A stretch of DNA of 64,000 bases from NCBI GenBank assembly GCA_038147335.1, contig JAYQTK010000003.1, positions 124,001 through 188,000 of the forward strand. Direction: 5' to 3'. The translations under genes and the position numbers were made by a program. How positions within the stretch are numbered: position 1 is the stretch's first letter; each line of letters begins with the position of its first letter. Of the stretch, positions 1 to 8,755 are shown one piece after another. The notes under the pieces are model-generated. The model searched no databases, was not told the origin of the DNA, and worked only from the letters and a program-made list of their open reading frames with translations. The DNA comes from Marisimplicoccus sp038147335. GTDB lineage: Bacteria > Bacteroidota > Bacteroidia > Flavobacteriales > Flavobacteriaceae.

Positions 1-1660
1 GAGAAAATTCTTCGGGTCTATCTTCACTTATTGAAGAAATGCTTGCAGACAACTTTCTTGGTCTTAAATTCAAACTTGTAAAATCATTATAATAACCATC
101 TTGTAATGATTTACCCCATGTTTTACCTTTAAGTATAGTATTCTGCCAATTTGATTTAATCCTTTCATAAAAACTTACATTTGATCCTAAGAGTTTTAAG
201 AAAAAGTCTTGAAATTGAATTGTATCAAAAAGAGGTCTAATTGTAGGCTGGGCAAGGAAAAAATTACCTTTCTTAAACTCATAGTCTCCCCAAGACTCAA
301 GATAATTATTAGAAGCTGCAACATACATAGCAGACTTTGCTGTCTCATCTTCTTTTTCAGAAAAAACAAGCGAAAACTCAAGATTTTCAAAAGATTGTTT
401 TACTGATTCTGAATTTGGAAGTGAATAGAGTGGATTCACACCTGATGTAATAACTCCAGAGATTTCACCTGAATTTAATTCAGATATAAATTCATTTAAT
501 TCGGTGTTATTGCCTTGTCTAATCAACCTTGGATTATTAATATCTATAGCTTCAGAATTAATCGATCTATTTATTTGAAGTATTAGTTCTTGAATTTCAA
601 CATCGTCAATTCCAGATACAACTACCGATTTATTTGGTGAGCTAAGAATTCTTTCAATTGATAAGTCAATGTATTTGTCAATTTCTGGTGTAAGTGAGCC
701 TTTTATTTCACCATTACCTGTTAGTCTGGAATAAATTCTTGCAACAATTTTTTTCAGCTCACTAGGTTTAGCAGGCACTCTATCATCAGCATTTGAACCA
801 GTTAATGTCATGTTTGATTCAAATTGAAGATGATATGACATTTTTTTATTGTTAGACTTATCTGGGACTCTTGTTTTGGTGTAGCCTGCAGAATATCCTC
901 CACCCTGCCAATCAGATAAAAAGTCAGCATCAATAGAAATTATATTTTCAGCTTTTGAAAAGTCATAGTCAGCCATAGCTCTTATACCATAGATGTTTTC
1001 AAAGGCATCTAAAACAGATGAATCTGAAATAGTATCATAAATCACATGACTTACATTAGGGTACTCATCTAAAAGTTCTTTAATAATATTATTTGTAGTA
1101 GGGCTAGGGTATGTCTGAGTTAGTAATACAACTTTTTTGTTTTGATCTTTAAAATTCTGTAAGCTAACTTTAACGAGATTAATCATTGTATCCCAGTCAG
1201 TATATTCACCTGAAATTTTTGGACCTTGTATTCTATTGGCATCATAAAGAGATAATACAGAAGCATGAACTCTTGCATTAGCATCACCAAAGCTTGAAGC
1301 ATCTTTATTACTTTCAATTTTGATTGGTCTTCCTTCTCTAGTTTTAACCAAAATACTGCTAAAGTCGTTACCATCAGCAATTGTGGTTGCATAGTAATTA
1401 GCAACACCTGGAATAATTTGCTCAGGCTGAACAACATATGGAACAGATTTAATCACAGGTCCTTCACAACCTGCTAATGCAGCTGCTGCTGAACTAAACC
1501 CAACATACTTTAAAAAGTCTCTTCTTGAAGCACCATCATTTTCTTCTTTTGAATTAACAGGAAGCTTTTCAACAAATTCATTATTCTCAAGCCCCTCTAC
1601 TATAGTACTTTCACTATTTAGTTGCTCGATTCCCTTCCAATATAATTTTTTACTCTTCAT
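1..1660 (-). CDS. actB: Alternative complex III molybdopterin-family Fe-S subunit ActB (3' end outside window)
   Basis: The frame opens with ATG at 1660 and stays open to base 1, giving about 553 N-terminal residues; family members are about 1000 residues, so the Fe-S half lies beyond the window. Residues 40-60 hold a Tat-like stretch (SRRDFLKYVGFSSAAAALAG) followed directly by C, the variant Tat/lipobox typical of Bacteroidota ActB. The next region (VPYVVQPEQIIPGVANYYAT) is the usual start of the molybdopterin-oxidoreductase-like domain, which in this family is not expected to bind Mo. ActB is a periplasm-facing part of the quinol:cytochrome c/oxidase complex that replaces bc1. Its start is 1 nt after the actA stop, so the two are co-transcribed. 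The frame was read by hand; no interruption was seen in the parts checked. Confidence 0.9.
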   Translation of the reverse strand, partial: MKSKKLYWKGIEQLNSESTIVEGLENNEFVEKLPVNSKEENDGASRRDFLKYVGFSSAAAALAGCEGPVIKSVPYVVQPEQIIPGVANYYATTIADGNDFSSILVKTREGRPIKIESNKDASSFGDANARVHASVLSLYDANRIQGPKISGEYTDWDTMINLVKVSLQNFKDQNKKVVLLTQTYPSPTTNNIIKELLDEYPNVSHVIYDTISDSSVLDAFENIYGIRAMADYDFSKAENIISIDADFLSDWQGGGYSAGYTKTRVPDKSNNKKMSYHLQFESNMTLTGSNADDRVPAKPSELKKIVARIYSRLTGNGEIKGSLTPEIDKYIDLSIERILSSPNKSVVVSGIDDVEIQELILQINRSINSEAIDINNPRLIRQGNNTELNEFISELNSGEISGVITSGVNPLYSLPNSESVKQSFENLEFSLVFSEKEDETAKSAMYVAASNNYLESWGDYEFKKGNFFLAQPTIRPLFDTIQFQDFFLKLLGSNVSFYERIKSNWQNTILKGKTWGKSLQDGYYNDFTSLNLRPRKLSASISSISEDRPEEFS

Positions 1661-1661
1661 T

Positions 1662-2909
1662 TTAATAGTGACATTTTGCACACTCTATTCCACCAAGTTG
1701 TGCTACAGTTAATTTTTCAACACCATATTTTTTTGAAAGCTCATCATGAACTTTTTGATAGTATTCATTATCCTTATCAACATTGCTTTCTCTGTGACAA
1801 TCAATACACCATCCCATAGTTAATGGAGAGTACTGATACATAATTTCCATCTCCTCTACTGGCCCATGACATGTTTGACATTCTATTTTTGCAACCTGCG
1901 CATGTTGAGCATGATTGAAGTATACAAAATCAGGAAGATTATGAATTCTAACCCATTTAACTGGTTTTGTATTCCCTGTATAGACTTGATTCTCTTCATC
2001 CCATCCAACAGCAGAATAAAGTTTTTTGATTTCATTAGTATAAAAGTCTCTGGTATATCCATTTTCAAGGTCTTCCTCACCATTATATTCAGCAATATAT
2101 TCATGACAATTCATACATACATTCAATGAAGGTATACCAGAATGTTTTGAAACTCTTGCAGAAGAGTGACAGTACTTACATTCGATTTGGTTTGCTCCAG
2201 CATGTATCTTATGTGAATAATGAATTGGTTGAATAGGTGCATAACCTTGATCTATCCCTACCTGCATAAGATATCCATAAGTAAAATATGCACTTGAGAG
2301 TAAGAAACCTACAACCATAATAAAAATCAAGAATTGATTTTTAACAATTGTTTGCCATAAAGGTGTAATATTTCTCTTTGTATCTGTTTCAATTTTAACT
2401 CCACTTGCATTGGCAATTTTTACTAGTGTCCTTTGAACTAAGAAAAGCATTACTATTAGAATAGTAAATATCAGTATGGTAACAGCTAAGATTATATTTA
2501 GAGAAATACTAGAGCCCTGACTAGATGACTCTGCAGTTACTGCAGTAGTGTTAGTTGGAGGAGGTGGAGTAAAATTTGTATAGGCTAAAATATTATCAAT
2601 CTGTTCATCTGAGAATTGAGGATAATTTGTCATTACCGCACGATTATACTCCTCCCAAATTGCTACAGCTTGAGGGTCACCATCTTTAATCATTTGTGTA
2701 CCGTTTCTGATCCAACTGTACAACCATTCCTTATCATATTTTTCTGTAACACCACTTAAGGCTGGACCAACTGCTTTCCTATTTAACTGATGACAAGCAG
2801 CACAATTAGCGTTAAATAAACTTTTTCCAGCCTGAATATCTGCCTCTTGAGAAATACTTAAGGAAGGTAGAAGGAGTGCTACTAAAAATATTCTTTTTAT
2901 TAGTAACAT
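1662..2909 (-). CDS. actA: Alternative complex III multihaem cytochrome c subunit ActA, fused to a monohaem domain
   Basis: 415 residues with a signal peptide (1-20) and six haem c motifs: CAACH at 36-40 in an N-terminal class I cytochrome domain, then after two membrane segments (about 135-157 and 193-214) CKYCH, CMNCH, CQTCH, CIDCH and CAKCH, the last ending one residue before the C-terminus. The five C-terminal motifs are the classic pentahaem ActA module that passes electrons from quinol to the cytochrome acceptor. The N-terminal monohaem domain resembles the separate ActE cytochrome of other lineages, so this is a fusion, as is common in Bacteroidota. It is the first act gene visible and has a promoter-like region at 2977-3017. 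The high haem content makes it a large iron sink. Confidence 0.93.
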   Translation of the reverse strand: MLLIKRIFLVALLLPSLSISQEADIQAGKSLFNANCAACHQLNRKAVGPALSGVTEKYDKEWLYSWIRNGTQMIKDGDPQAVAIWEEYNRAVMTNYPQFSDEQIDNILAYTNFTPPPPTNTTAVTAESSSQGSSISLNIILAVTILIFTILIVMLFLVQRTLVKIANASGVKIETDTKRNITPLWQTIVKNQFLIFIMVVGFLLSSAYFTYGYLMQVGIDQGYAPIQPIHYSHKIHAGANQIECKYCHSSARVSKHSGIPSLNVCMNCHEYIAEYNGEEDLENGYTRDFYTNEIKKLYSAVGWDEENQVYTGNTKPVKWVRIHNLPDFVYFNHAQHAQVAKIECQTCHGPVEEMEIMYQYSPLTMGWCIDCHRESNVDKDNEYYQKVHDELSKKYGVEKLTVAQLGGIECAKCHY

Positions 2910-2976
2910 TCGTTGGGGGCAATTAAATTTTTAATCATGATGTTAAAGTGTTTTTTAGCCACTTTTTTTAACAGCA

Positions 2977-3017
2977 CAAATTTACATCATAAACACCATT
3001 TTAGGAACTCTAAAATG
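2977..3017 (-). promoter_or_regulatory. Putative act operon promoter with palindromic operator
   Basis: On the minus strand a TAAATTTG box (2984-2977) matches the Bacteroidota -7 consensus TAnnTTTG. Where a -33 TTG would be expected there is instead a perfect inverted repeat with 8-bp arms, CATTTTAG (2997-3004) and CTAAAATG (3010-3017), separated by GAACT. This placement suggests an activator- or repressor-controlled promoter for actA, whose ATG is about 70 nt downstream. The promoter assignment is by consensus only. Confidence 0.45.
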
Positions 3018-3031
3018 AACAATTATTTAAT

Positions 3032-3046
3032 TTATAACGATTCTAA
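3032..3046. promoter_or_regulatory. Fur/PerR-type 7-1-7 box between actA and the SPOR gene
   Basis: TTATAACGATTCTAA fits the 7-1-7 layout of Fur-family boxes and matches four other boxes in this window (25059, 25093, 28738, 28784). It lies about 120 nt upstream of actA and 22 nt upstream of the TAAATTTG box (3069-3076) of the SPOR gene, so it could regulate either. The arms differ at two pairs, so this is one of the weaker sites. Confidence 0.4.
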
Positions 3047-3088
3047 ATAAGATTTTATCGCAATTTGTTAAATTTGATGAAATTAGTG

Positions 3089-3469
3089 ATGAAAAACTTT
3101 AAATTTTCAATAGTTATTTGCATGTTTTTATTTTCATTCTGGGATATTTCTGCCCAAGATGAAGACGTGTATTACAATGATACACTAACTAAAAAATTCT
3201 TTCAAATTAAAAAAGATTTCAGCAAGAAAACTTTTGAATCAACCTACTATACAATTCAAATTTTTTATGGTAGTCTGAATGAGGCAGATTCGATTCATAA
3301 TGATTTTAAAGAAAACTATGAAGATGTTAAGTCTGAACTAATATTTGAAACCCCAAATTATAAGGTAAGAATAGGAGAATACAAGGATATAAATGTTGCA
3401 TCCCAAAGCCTAGAGAAAATTAGAAGAATTTATCCTGGATCTTTTATTATAAAACTCTCAGATTTATAA
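3089..3469 (+). CDS. SPOR domain-containing secreted protein
   Basis: 126 residues if started at ATG 3089, which gives a clean signal peptide (MKNFKFSIVICMFLFSFWDI, then SAQ). Upstream in-frame ATG 3077 directly abuts a TAAATTTG -7-like box, so it is probably upstream of the transcript start. The mature part carries one SPOR domain (YTIQIFYGS ... YKVRIGEYK ... PGSFIIK), the fold that binds denuded peptidoglycan glycans at division sites. A short SPOR protein next to infB is a familiar flavobacterial arrangement. Its last 6 nt overlap the convergent infB stop. The division or envelope role is inferred from the domain. Confidence 0.85.
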   Translation: MKNFKFSIVICMFLFSFWDISAQDEDVYYNDTLTKKFFQIKKDFSKKTFESTYYTIQIFYGSLNEADSIHNDFKENYEDVKSELIFETPNYKVRIGEYKDINVASQSLEKIRRIYPGSFIIKLSDL

Positions 3470-5965
3470 TTTTTTCTTTACAGCAATTTCTTGATAACAT
3501 TTAATTAGGTCACCTACTTCAAGGTCATTAAAATCATTTATTTGTATTCCACAATCATATCCTTTTGCGACTTCTTTAACGTCATCTTTAAATCTTTTTA
3601 GTGAGAGTAATTTGCCTTCAAATATTTGTTCATCACCTCTTACAACCCTAACACTAGAGTTTCTAAGAATCTTTCCTGAGGTAACCATACATCCAGCAAT
3701 TGTACCAATCCTTGAAATCTTAAACGTATCTCTAACCTCAGCCTCACCAGTATTTTCTTCTTTCATTTCTGGAGAAAGCATTCCTTCCATTGCATCCTTT
3801 AGGTCATTAATTGCATCATATATAATCGAATAAGACCTAATATCAATTTGTTCTTTTTCAGATAATTTTCTTGCACTTTGAGTTGGTTTTACATTAAATC
3901 CAATTATTATTGCATCAGACGCAGAAGCAAGAAGCACATCTGACTCAGTAATTGCACCAACACCTTTAAAAATTATATTAACTTGAATTTCCTCAGTTGA
4001 AAGATTTTGAAAAGAATCAGTTAATGCCTCAACTGATCCATCAACATCACCTTTAATTATAACATTGAATTCTTGGAAGTCCCCAATTGCAATTCTTCTT
4101 CCAATCTCATCAAGCGTTAAGTGTTTTTGAGTTCTTACACTTTGTTCTCTGACTAGTTGAGTTCTTTTAGCTGCAATTTGTTTTGCTTCTTTTTCGTCTT
4201 CTAAAACCTTAAACTGATCTCCAGCTTGAGGAGCACCATCAAGACCTAGAACTGAAACAGGAGTTGATGGTTGAGCAACTTCCAGAGAATTACCACTCTC
4301 ATCAAACATTGCTTTAACTTTTCCACTTGTCTTTCCTGCTAAAATATAATCTCCTATTTTAAGTGAACCATTTTGAACTAGAACTGTTGAAACATATCCC
4401 CTCCCTTTATCAAGGTAAGCCTCTAGAATAGTTCCAGTTGATAATTTATCTGGGTTAGCTTTTAAATCCATTATTTCTGCTTCAAGAAGAACTTTTTCAA
4501 GAAGTTCATCTATGCCTTTACCGCTTAATGCAGATATATCTTGTGATTGAATTTTACCACCCCAATCTTCTACAACTAAATTCATAGAAGCTAAAGATTC
4601 TTTAACCTTATCAGGATTAGCTCCTTCTTTGTCAATTTTATTGATTGCAAAAATTATAGGAACTCCTCCCGCCTGAGCATGACTAATGGCCTCTTTAGTT
4701 TGAGGCATAATATTATCATCTGCTGCAATTACAACAATTACTATATCTGTTATTTGAGCACCTCTTGCTCTCATAGCAGTAAAAGCTTCATGACCAGGTG
4801 TGTCAAGGAAAGTAATTTTTTTTGAATTTACAGATACAGAATATGCTCCAATATGTTGTGTAATTCCACCAGATTCATCTTCTGTTACTGAAGATTTTCT
4901 TATATAATCAAGTAGAGAAGTCTTACCATGATCTACATGCCCCATTACAGTTACAATTGGAGATCTCTCTTTAAGGTTTTCTGTATCATCTTCTTCTTCA
5001 ACCTCTTCTTTCTCTTCTTCAATATCAGTTTTCACAAAGTCTAATTCAAATCCAAATTCATCTGCAACAACAGATAGAGTTTCTGCATCAAGTCTCTGGT
5101 TCATTGTTACCATAATTCCAAGACTCATACATGCAGATATTATATCATTTGAGCTAACTTCCATTAAAGTAGCAATCTCTCCAACGGTAATAAATTCTGT
5201 AATTTTTATTTTTTTACTTTCTTCAGCTTGTTGAGCCAACTCTTCTTCACTTTTAAGTTTGTGTTGATCTCTTTTGTCTTTTCTATATTTGGCTCCCTTA
5301 GACTTTGAAGATTTACCTTGAAGTTTTTCTAGAGTTTCCCTGATTTGTTTTTGAATTTCGTCATCAGTTGGCTCAACTTTTTGATTTAAATTTTTTGATT
5401 TATTATCCTTACTAAATTTATTTGCAAGGTCTTTGGGTTGAGAAACATCTTTACTAATTCTTTTCCTTCTTCTTTTTTTAGATTCTTCAACTTGATCTTC
5501 TTTTTTCTTGATTGAGTCCAAATCAATGACCTCACCTGTCTTTTTTAAACCAGTTAATTTTTGAAAATTTGTTTGAATTTTTGATGAATCTTCAGGATTT
5601 TTCTTTTCTTCTTCTTTTTCTAACTTTTCTTGGACTGGTTTAGAAATTTCAGTTTTAGATTCAATTTCTTTTGATGCTTCTTCCTCGACTTCTAATTTCT
5701 CATCAGATTTCTCTTGAAGTTTTTCTTCAATAATTTGTTTTTCTTCAAGCTCTTTTTTCTTTTGAGTATTAATTTCCTCCAGCTTGTCTTTATCTGACTT
5801 ATCAGTTTGAAACTCTGCAAGAAGAAGGCCATAAGTCTCTTGATCTATCTTAGAGGTTGGCCTTGGTTCAATATCTATTTTTTTTGAACTAAGGAATTCA
5901 ACAGCTCTATCAAGAGAGATATTTAATTCTTTTAAAACTTTATTTAACCTTACAGGTGTTGACAT
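3464..5965 (-). CDS. infB: Translation initiation factor IF-2
   Basis: 833 residues. The long N-terminal part (about 1-250) is Lys/Glu-rich and of low complexity, followed by an IF2_N helix domain, then the GTPase domain with G1 GHVDHGKTS (about residue 341), DTPGHEAF and NKID, and the C-terminal domains C1 and C2. IF-2 brings fMet-tRNA to the 30S subunit and drives subunit joining. It follows nusA by 5 nt, the conserved nusA-infB pair, and ends convergently with the SPOR gene, overlapping by 6 nt. Length is slightly below the usual 900 or more of Flavobacteriia because the linker is short. Confidence 0.98.
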   Translation of the reverse strand: MSTPVRLNKVLKELNISLDRAVEFLSSKKIDIEPRPTSKIDQETYGLLLAEFQTDKSDKDKLEEINTQKKKELEEKQIIEEKLQEKSDEKLEVEEEASKEIESKTEISKPVQEKLEKEEEKKNPEDSSKIQTNFQKLTGLKKTGEVIDLDSIKKKEDQVEESKKRRRKRISKDVSQPKDLANKFSKDNKSKNLNQKVEPTDDEIQKQIRETLEKLQGKSSKSKGAKYRKDKRDQHKLKSEEELAQQAEESKKIKITEFITVGEIATLMEVSSNDIISACMSLGIMVTMNQRLDAETLSVVADEFGFELDFVKTDIEEEKEEVEEEDDTENLKERSPIVTVMGHVDHGKTSLLDYIRKSSVTEDESGGITQHIGAYSVSVNSKKITFLDTPGHEAFTAMRARGAQITDIVIVVIAADDNIMPQTKEAISHAQAGGVPIIFAINKIDKEGANPDKVKESLASMNLVVEDWGGKIQSQDISALSGKGIDELLEKVLLEAEIMDLKANPDKLSTGTILEAYLDKGRGYVSTVLVQNGSLKIGDYILAGKTSGKVKAMFDESGNSLEVAQPSTPVSVLGLDGAPQAGDQFKVLEDEKEAKQIAAKRTQLVREQSVRTQKHLTLDEIGRRIAIGDFQEFNVIIKGDVDGSVEALTDSFQNLSTEEIQVNIIFKGVGAITESDVLLASASDAIIIGFNVKPTQSARKLSEKEQIDIRSYSIIYDAINDLKDAMEGMLSPEMKEENTGEAEVRDTFKISRIGTIAGCMVTSGKILRNSSVRVVRGDEQIFEGKLLSLKRFKDDVKEVAKGYDCGIQINDFNDLEVGDLIKCYQEIAVKKKL

Positions 5966-5970
5966 ATAAT

Positions 5971-7203
5971 TTAATCTTCAAATTCTTCTTTTAAGATTTT
6001 CAGAACATCTGCTACTGTTTCTTCTTCAAGATCAGTTCTCTTAACAAGATCCTCTGCTTCCAACTCAAGTACACTTTTTGCAGTATCTAATCCAACCTTT
6101 CTAAATTCTTCAATTACCCAGCCATCAATTTCATCCTTAAACTCAGTAAGTTCTACATCTTCTTCAGCACCTTCTCTGTAGACATCAATTTCATATCCAG
6201 TAAGCCTTCCAGCTAATCTGATATTATGACCTCCTTTTCCAATTGCTCTAGAAACTTCATCTGGGTTAAGATAAACCTGAACAGTCTTTTTTTCTTCATC
6301 AATATTTAATGAATTAATTTTTGCAGGGCTTAAAGCTCTGGTAATATATAACTGAGTATTGTTTGTATAATTTATTACATCAATATTTTCATTACCAAGC
6401 TCTCTTACTATTCCATGTATTCTAGATCCTTTCATACCAACACAAGCTCCAACTGGATCAATTCTATCATCATATGAGTCTACTGAAACTTTTGCTTTTT
6501 CACCAGGAATCCTAACTGCTTTTTTTATAGTAATTAGACCATCAAAAACTTCAGGTATTTCTTGTTCAAACAACTTTTCTAGAAATAACGGTGATGTTCT
6601 AGAAAATATAATTCTGGGTTTATTACCTCTTAACTCAACATTTTCAATAACCCCTCTTACGCTATCTCCTTTTCTAAAAAAATCTTTTGGTATCTGCTTA
6701 TCCTTGGGCATAATCAATTCATTTCCATCATCATCTAAAAGAATCACCTCTCTAGCTCTCACATGATGTACTTCAGCAGTAAAGATTTCACCAACTCTGT
6801 CTTTAAATTGGTTATATATATTGTTGCTATCATGCTCAAAAACTTTTGCAACAAGGTTTTGTCTTAAAGCTTGAATAGATCTTCTACCTAGGTCAATTAA
6901 TTTGAATTCTTCAGAAACCTCTTCACCAACCTCAAAGTCAGGCTCTATTTTTCTTGCTTGAGTTATTTCTATTTCAGCATTTGGGTCTTCAACCTCACCG
7001 TCTTTTACTACTATTCTGTTTCTCCATATCTCAAGGTCTCCTTTGTCAGGATTTATAATTATGTCAAAGTTTTCATCTGTTCCAAATTTTCTTGTAAGTG
7101 AATTTCTAAAAACTTCTTCAAGAATAACCATTAATGTTACTCTATCTATTAACTTTTCATCTTTGAATTCCGAAAAAGATTCTAATAATGATATATTTTC
7201 CAT
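5971..7203 (-). CDS. nusA: Transcription termination/antitermination protein NusA
   Basis: 410 residues from ATG 7203 (MENISLLESFSEFKDEKLID), the conserved NusA N-terminus; a longer frame to 7272 has no convincing start. Domains in order are the N-terminal RNA polymerase-binding domain (1-125), S1 (about 130-200), KH1 and KH2 (about 205-345, with IGKGGHNIRLAGRLTG), then an acidic tail with a helix-hairpin-helix-like motif. It controls pausing, termination and antitermination. It is followed by infB. The usual upstream gene rimP is absent here: a tRNA-Gln and an unrelated hydroxylase gene lie upstream instead. Confidence 0.97.
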   Translation of the reverse strand: MENISLLESFSEFKDEKLIDRVTLMVILEEVFRNSLTRKFGTDENFDIIINPDKGDLEIWRNRIVVKDGEVEDPNAEIEITQARKIEPDFEVGEEVSEEFKLIDLGRRSIQALRQNLVAKVFEHDSNNIYNQFKDRVGEIFTAEVHHVRAREVILLDDDGNELIMPKDKQIPKDFFRKGDSVRGVIENVELRGNKPRIIFSRTSPLFLEKLFEQEIPEVFDGLITIKKAVRIPGEKAKVSVDSYDDRIDPVGACVGMKGSRIHGIVRELGNENIDVINYTNNTQLYITRALSPAKINSLNIDEEKKTVQVYLNPDEVSRAIGKGGHNIRLAGRLTGYEIDVYREGAEEDVELTEFKDEIDGWVIEEFRKVGLDTAKSVLELEAEDLVKRTDLEEETVADVLKILKEEFED

Positions 7204-7304
7204 GTTCTTAACTTTATTTAAAAAAAAAGAGGGACATAATGTCGCCTCTGAAATTTTCAAAATGCTTGGCAAATTTATTATAAATTATTGATATAATAAA
7301 ATTG

Positions 7305-7377
7305 TTGGCCTACTAGGGATCGAACCTAGACTCTTCTGGACCAAAACCAGACGTGTTGCCAGTTACACCATAGGCCA
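7305..7377 (-). tRNA. tRNA-Gln (anticodon TTG)
   Basis: The minus strand folds as a full cloverleaf: acceptor TGGCCTA/TAGGCCA, D arm GTGT-AACTGGCA-ACAC, anticodon stem TCTGG/CCAGA with loop TTTTGGT (anticodon TTG), T arm CTAGG-TTCGATC-CCTAG, discriminator A. CCA is not encoded. It sits between nusA and the hydroxylase gene, all on the minus strand. Confidence 0.97.
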
Positions 7378-7420
7378 ATTAGCTGCAAATTTAAATTATT
7401 TTTTTCTTTAAAAAATATAT

Positions 7421-8680
7421 TTATGAAATTTCTTGAATATTACGCAGAGGTACTGATTTAATAAGCAATAAATTAAGGATTGCAGATACAGCAAAATATG
7501 ATAATAAGAAAGTAGCAAGAGTTAAATTATATGTAAGATTAAGCTCTTGACTGTAAATAATAATTGCTATTCCGATAAATATTCTTAAGAATTCAAATGT
7601 AGTTGACCATTTAAATCCATCCATAACAGATGTAGAACTAAAAATAGTTGAAAAGATTAAGATTAAATATGCAGTTTTATCAGCTACAGATATATCTGCA
7701 AATGAAGTTAAAAACACAAATAGAATTATATTTTGCACAACAAAATGAAATCCGGCAAATATTTTATGAATCAACTTATACTCTGGTTTATATTTTTCCT
7801 GGTTATATACATTTTCAACTTTAGCTCTAGGTAATTTTTTTGTTACATCTTCTGGTCTCCAGCCCGTGGGCATAAACCATATTCTAAACTTATCCTTTAA
7901 ACTATTTGTATACCAAGCATCTTGAATTAGGAACCATAAATGTTGAAAATTTATCCAAATTGGATTCCAGGTCTCGACAGGCTTTAATGTTCCATAGACA
8001 CATGGCACATCATCAAGTTCTTCTTGAAAAGTCCCAAAGGCTCTATCCCAAACACAAAAAATTGCTGCAAGATTCTTATCAATATATTCTTTATTTATTG
8101 CATGATGAACTCTATGCTGTGAAGGAGTTACAAGAATATATTCTAACCAACCTAACTTTCCTATATGCTTTGTATGGTACCAAAATTGACCAAAGAGATG
8201 AAGTGGTCCTAAAATAGCAATTACCTGTGGAGGTACACCTAAAAATGCTGCAGGAATTAGGAACAATACTCCAATACCTAAATTATTAGTAATACTTTGC
8301 CTTAAGGCACAAGCAAGATTGAATTCTTCACTGCTATGATGAATTACATGCATATTCCAAAAAATATTTATTGAATGCTTAAGTCTATGATGACAATAAC
8401 TTGCAAAATCAATACAGACAAAAGCAATAAAATAAAGAAGAATACTCTCTTCAAGATCAATAACCTTAAGTCTTTCGTAAAAGAATGGATATGAAAAAAT
8501 TATTATACCTAATCCAAGAATATCTACAAGTAAATTAGTAAAACCTGAACTTAAACTTGATATGGTATCCATAAACGAGTGCTGTTGATCTTTCTTCCAA
8601 GCACCATATAATATTTCAATTGTAATTAATACTAAAAAAATAGGTATAGTAATCAGTAGTATGTTTGCGTATGTATCCAT
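7421..8680 (-). CDS. Sterol desaturase / fatty acid hydroxylase superfamily membrane protein (AGMO-like)
   Basis: 419 residues with several membrane segments. The di-iron histidine clusters of the superfamily are present: HHRLKH (about 97), HVIHHSSEEFN (about 110) and HRVHHA (about 190). The second cluster and the following ACALRQS are close to animal alkylglycerol monooxygenase (TMEM195) rather than to sterol C5 desaturase. Related bacterial proteins hydroxylate lipid chains; the substrate here is unknown. The C-terminal third (about 300-419) is an additional set of four or so transmembrane helices. It is divergent from the BNR gene that starts at 8756. Confidence 0.85.
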   Translation of the reverse strand: MDTYANILLITIPIFLVLITIEILYGAWKKDQQHSFMDTISSLSSGFTNLLVDILGLGIIIFSYPFFYERLKVIDLEESILLYFIAFVCIDFASYCHHRLKHSINIFWNMHVIHHSSEEFNLACALRQSITNNLGIGVLFLIPAAFLGVPPQVIAILGPLHLFGQFWYHTKHIGKLGWLEYILVTPSQHRVHHAINKEYIDKNLAAIFCVWDRAFGTFQEELDDVPCVYGTLKPVETWNPIWINFQHLWFLIQDAWYTNSLKDKFRIWFMPTGWRPEDVTKKLPRAKVENVYNQEKYKPEYKLIHKIFAGFHFVVQNIILFVFLTSFADISVADKTAYLILIFSTIFSSTSVMDGFKWSTTFEFLRIFIGIAIIIYSQELNLTYNLTLATFLLSYFAVSAILNLLLIKSVPLRNIQEIS

Positions 8681-8755
8681 CCTTATTTAATACTCAATAA
8701 TTCTATATGAAAATTGAATATTTTATTTTACTTTGCTTTTATAAATATATCAAAT

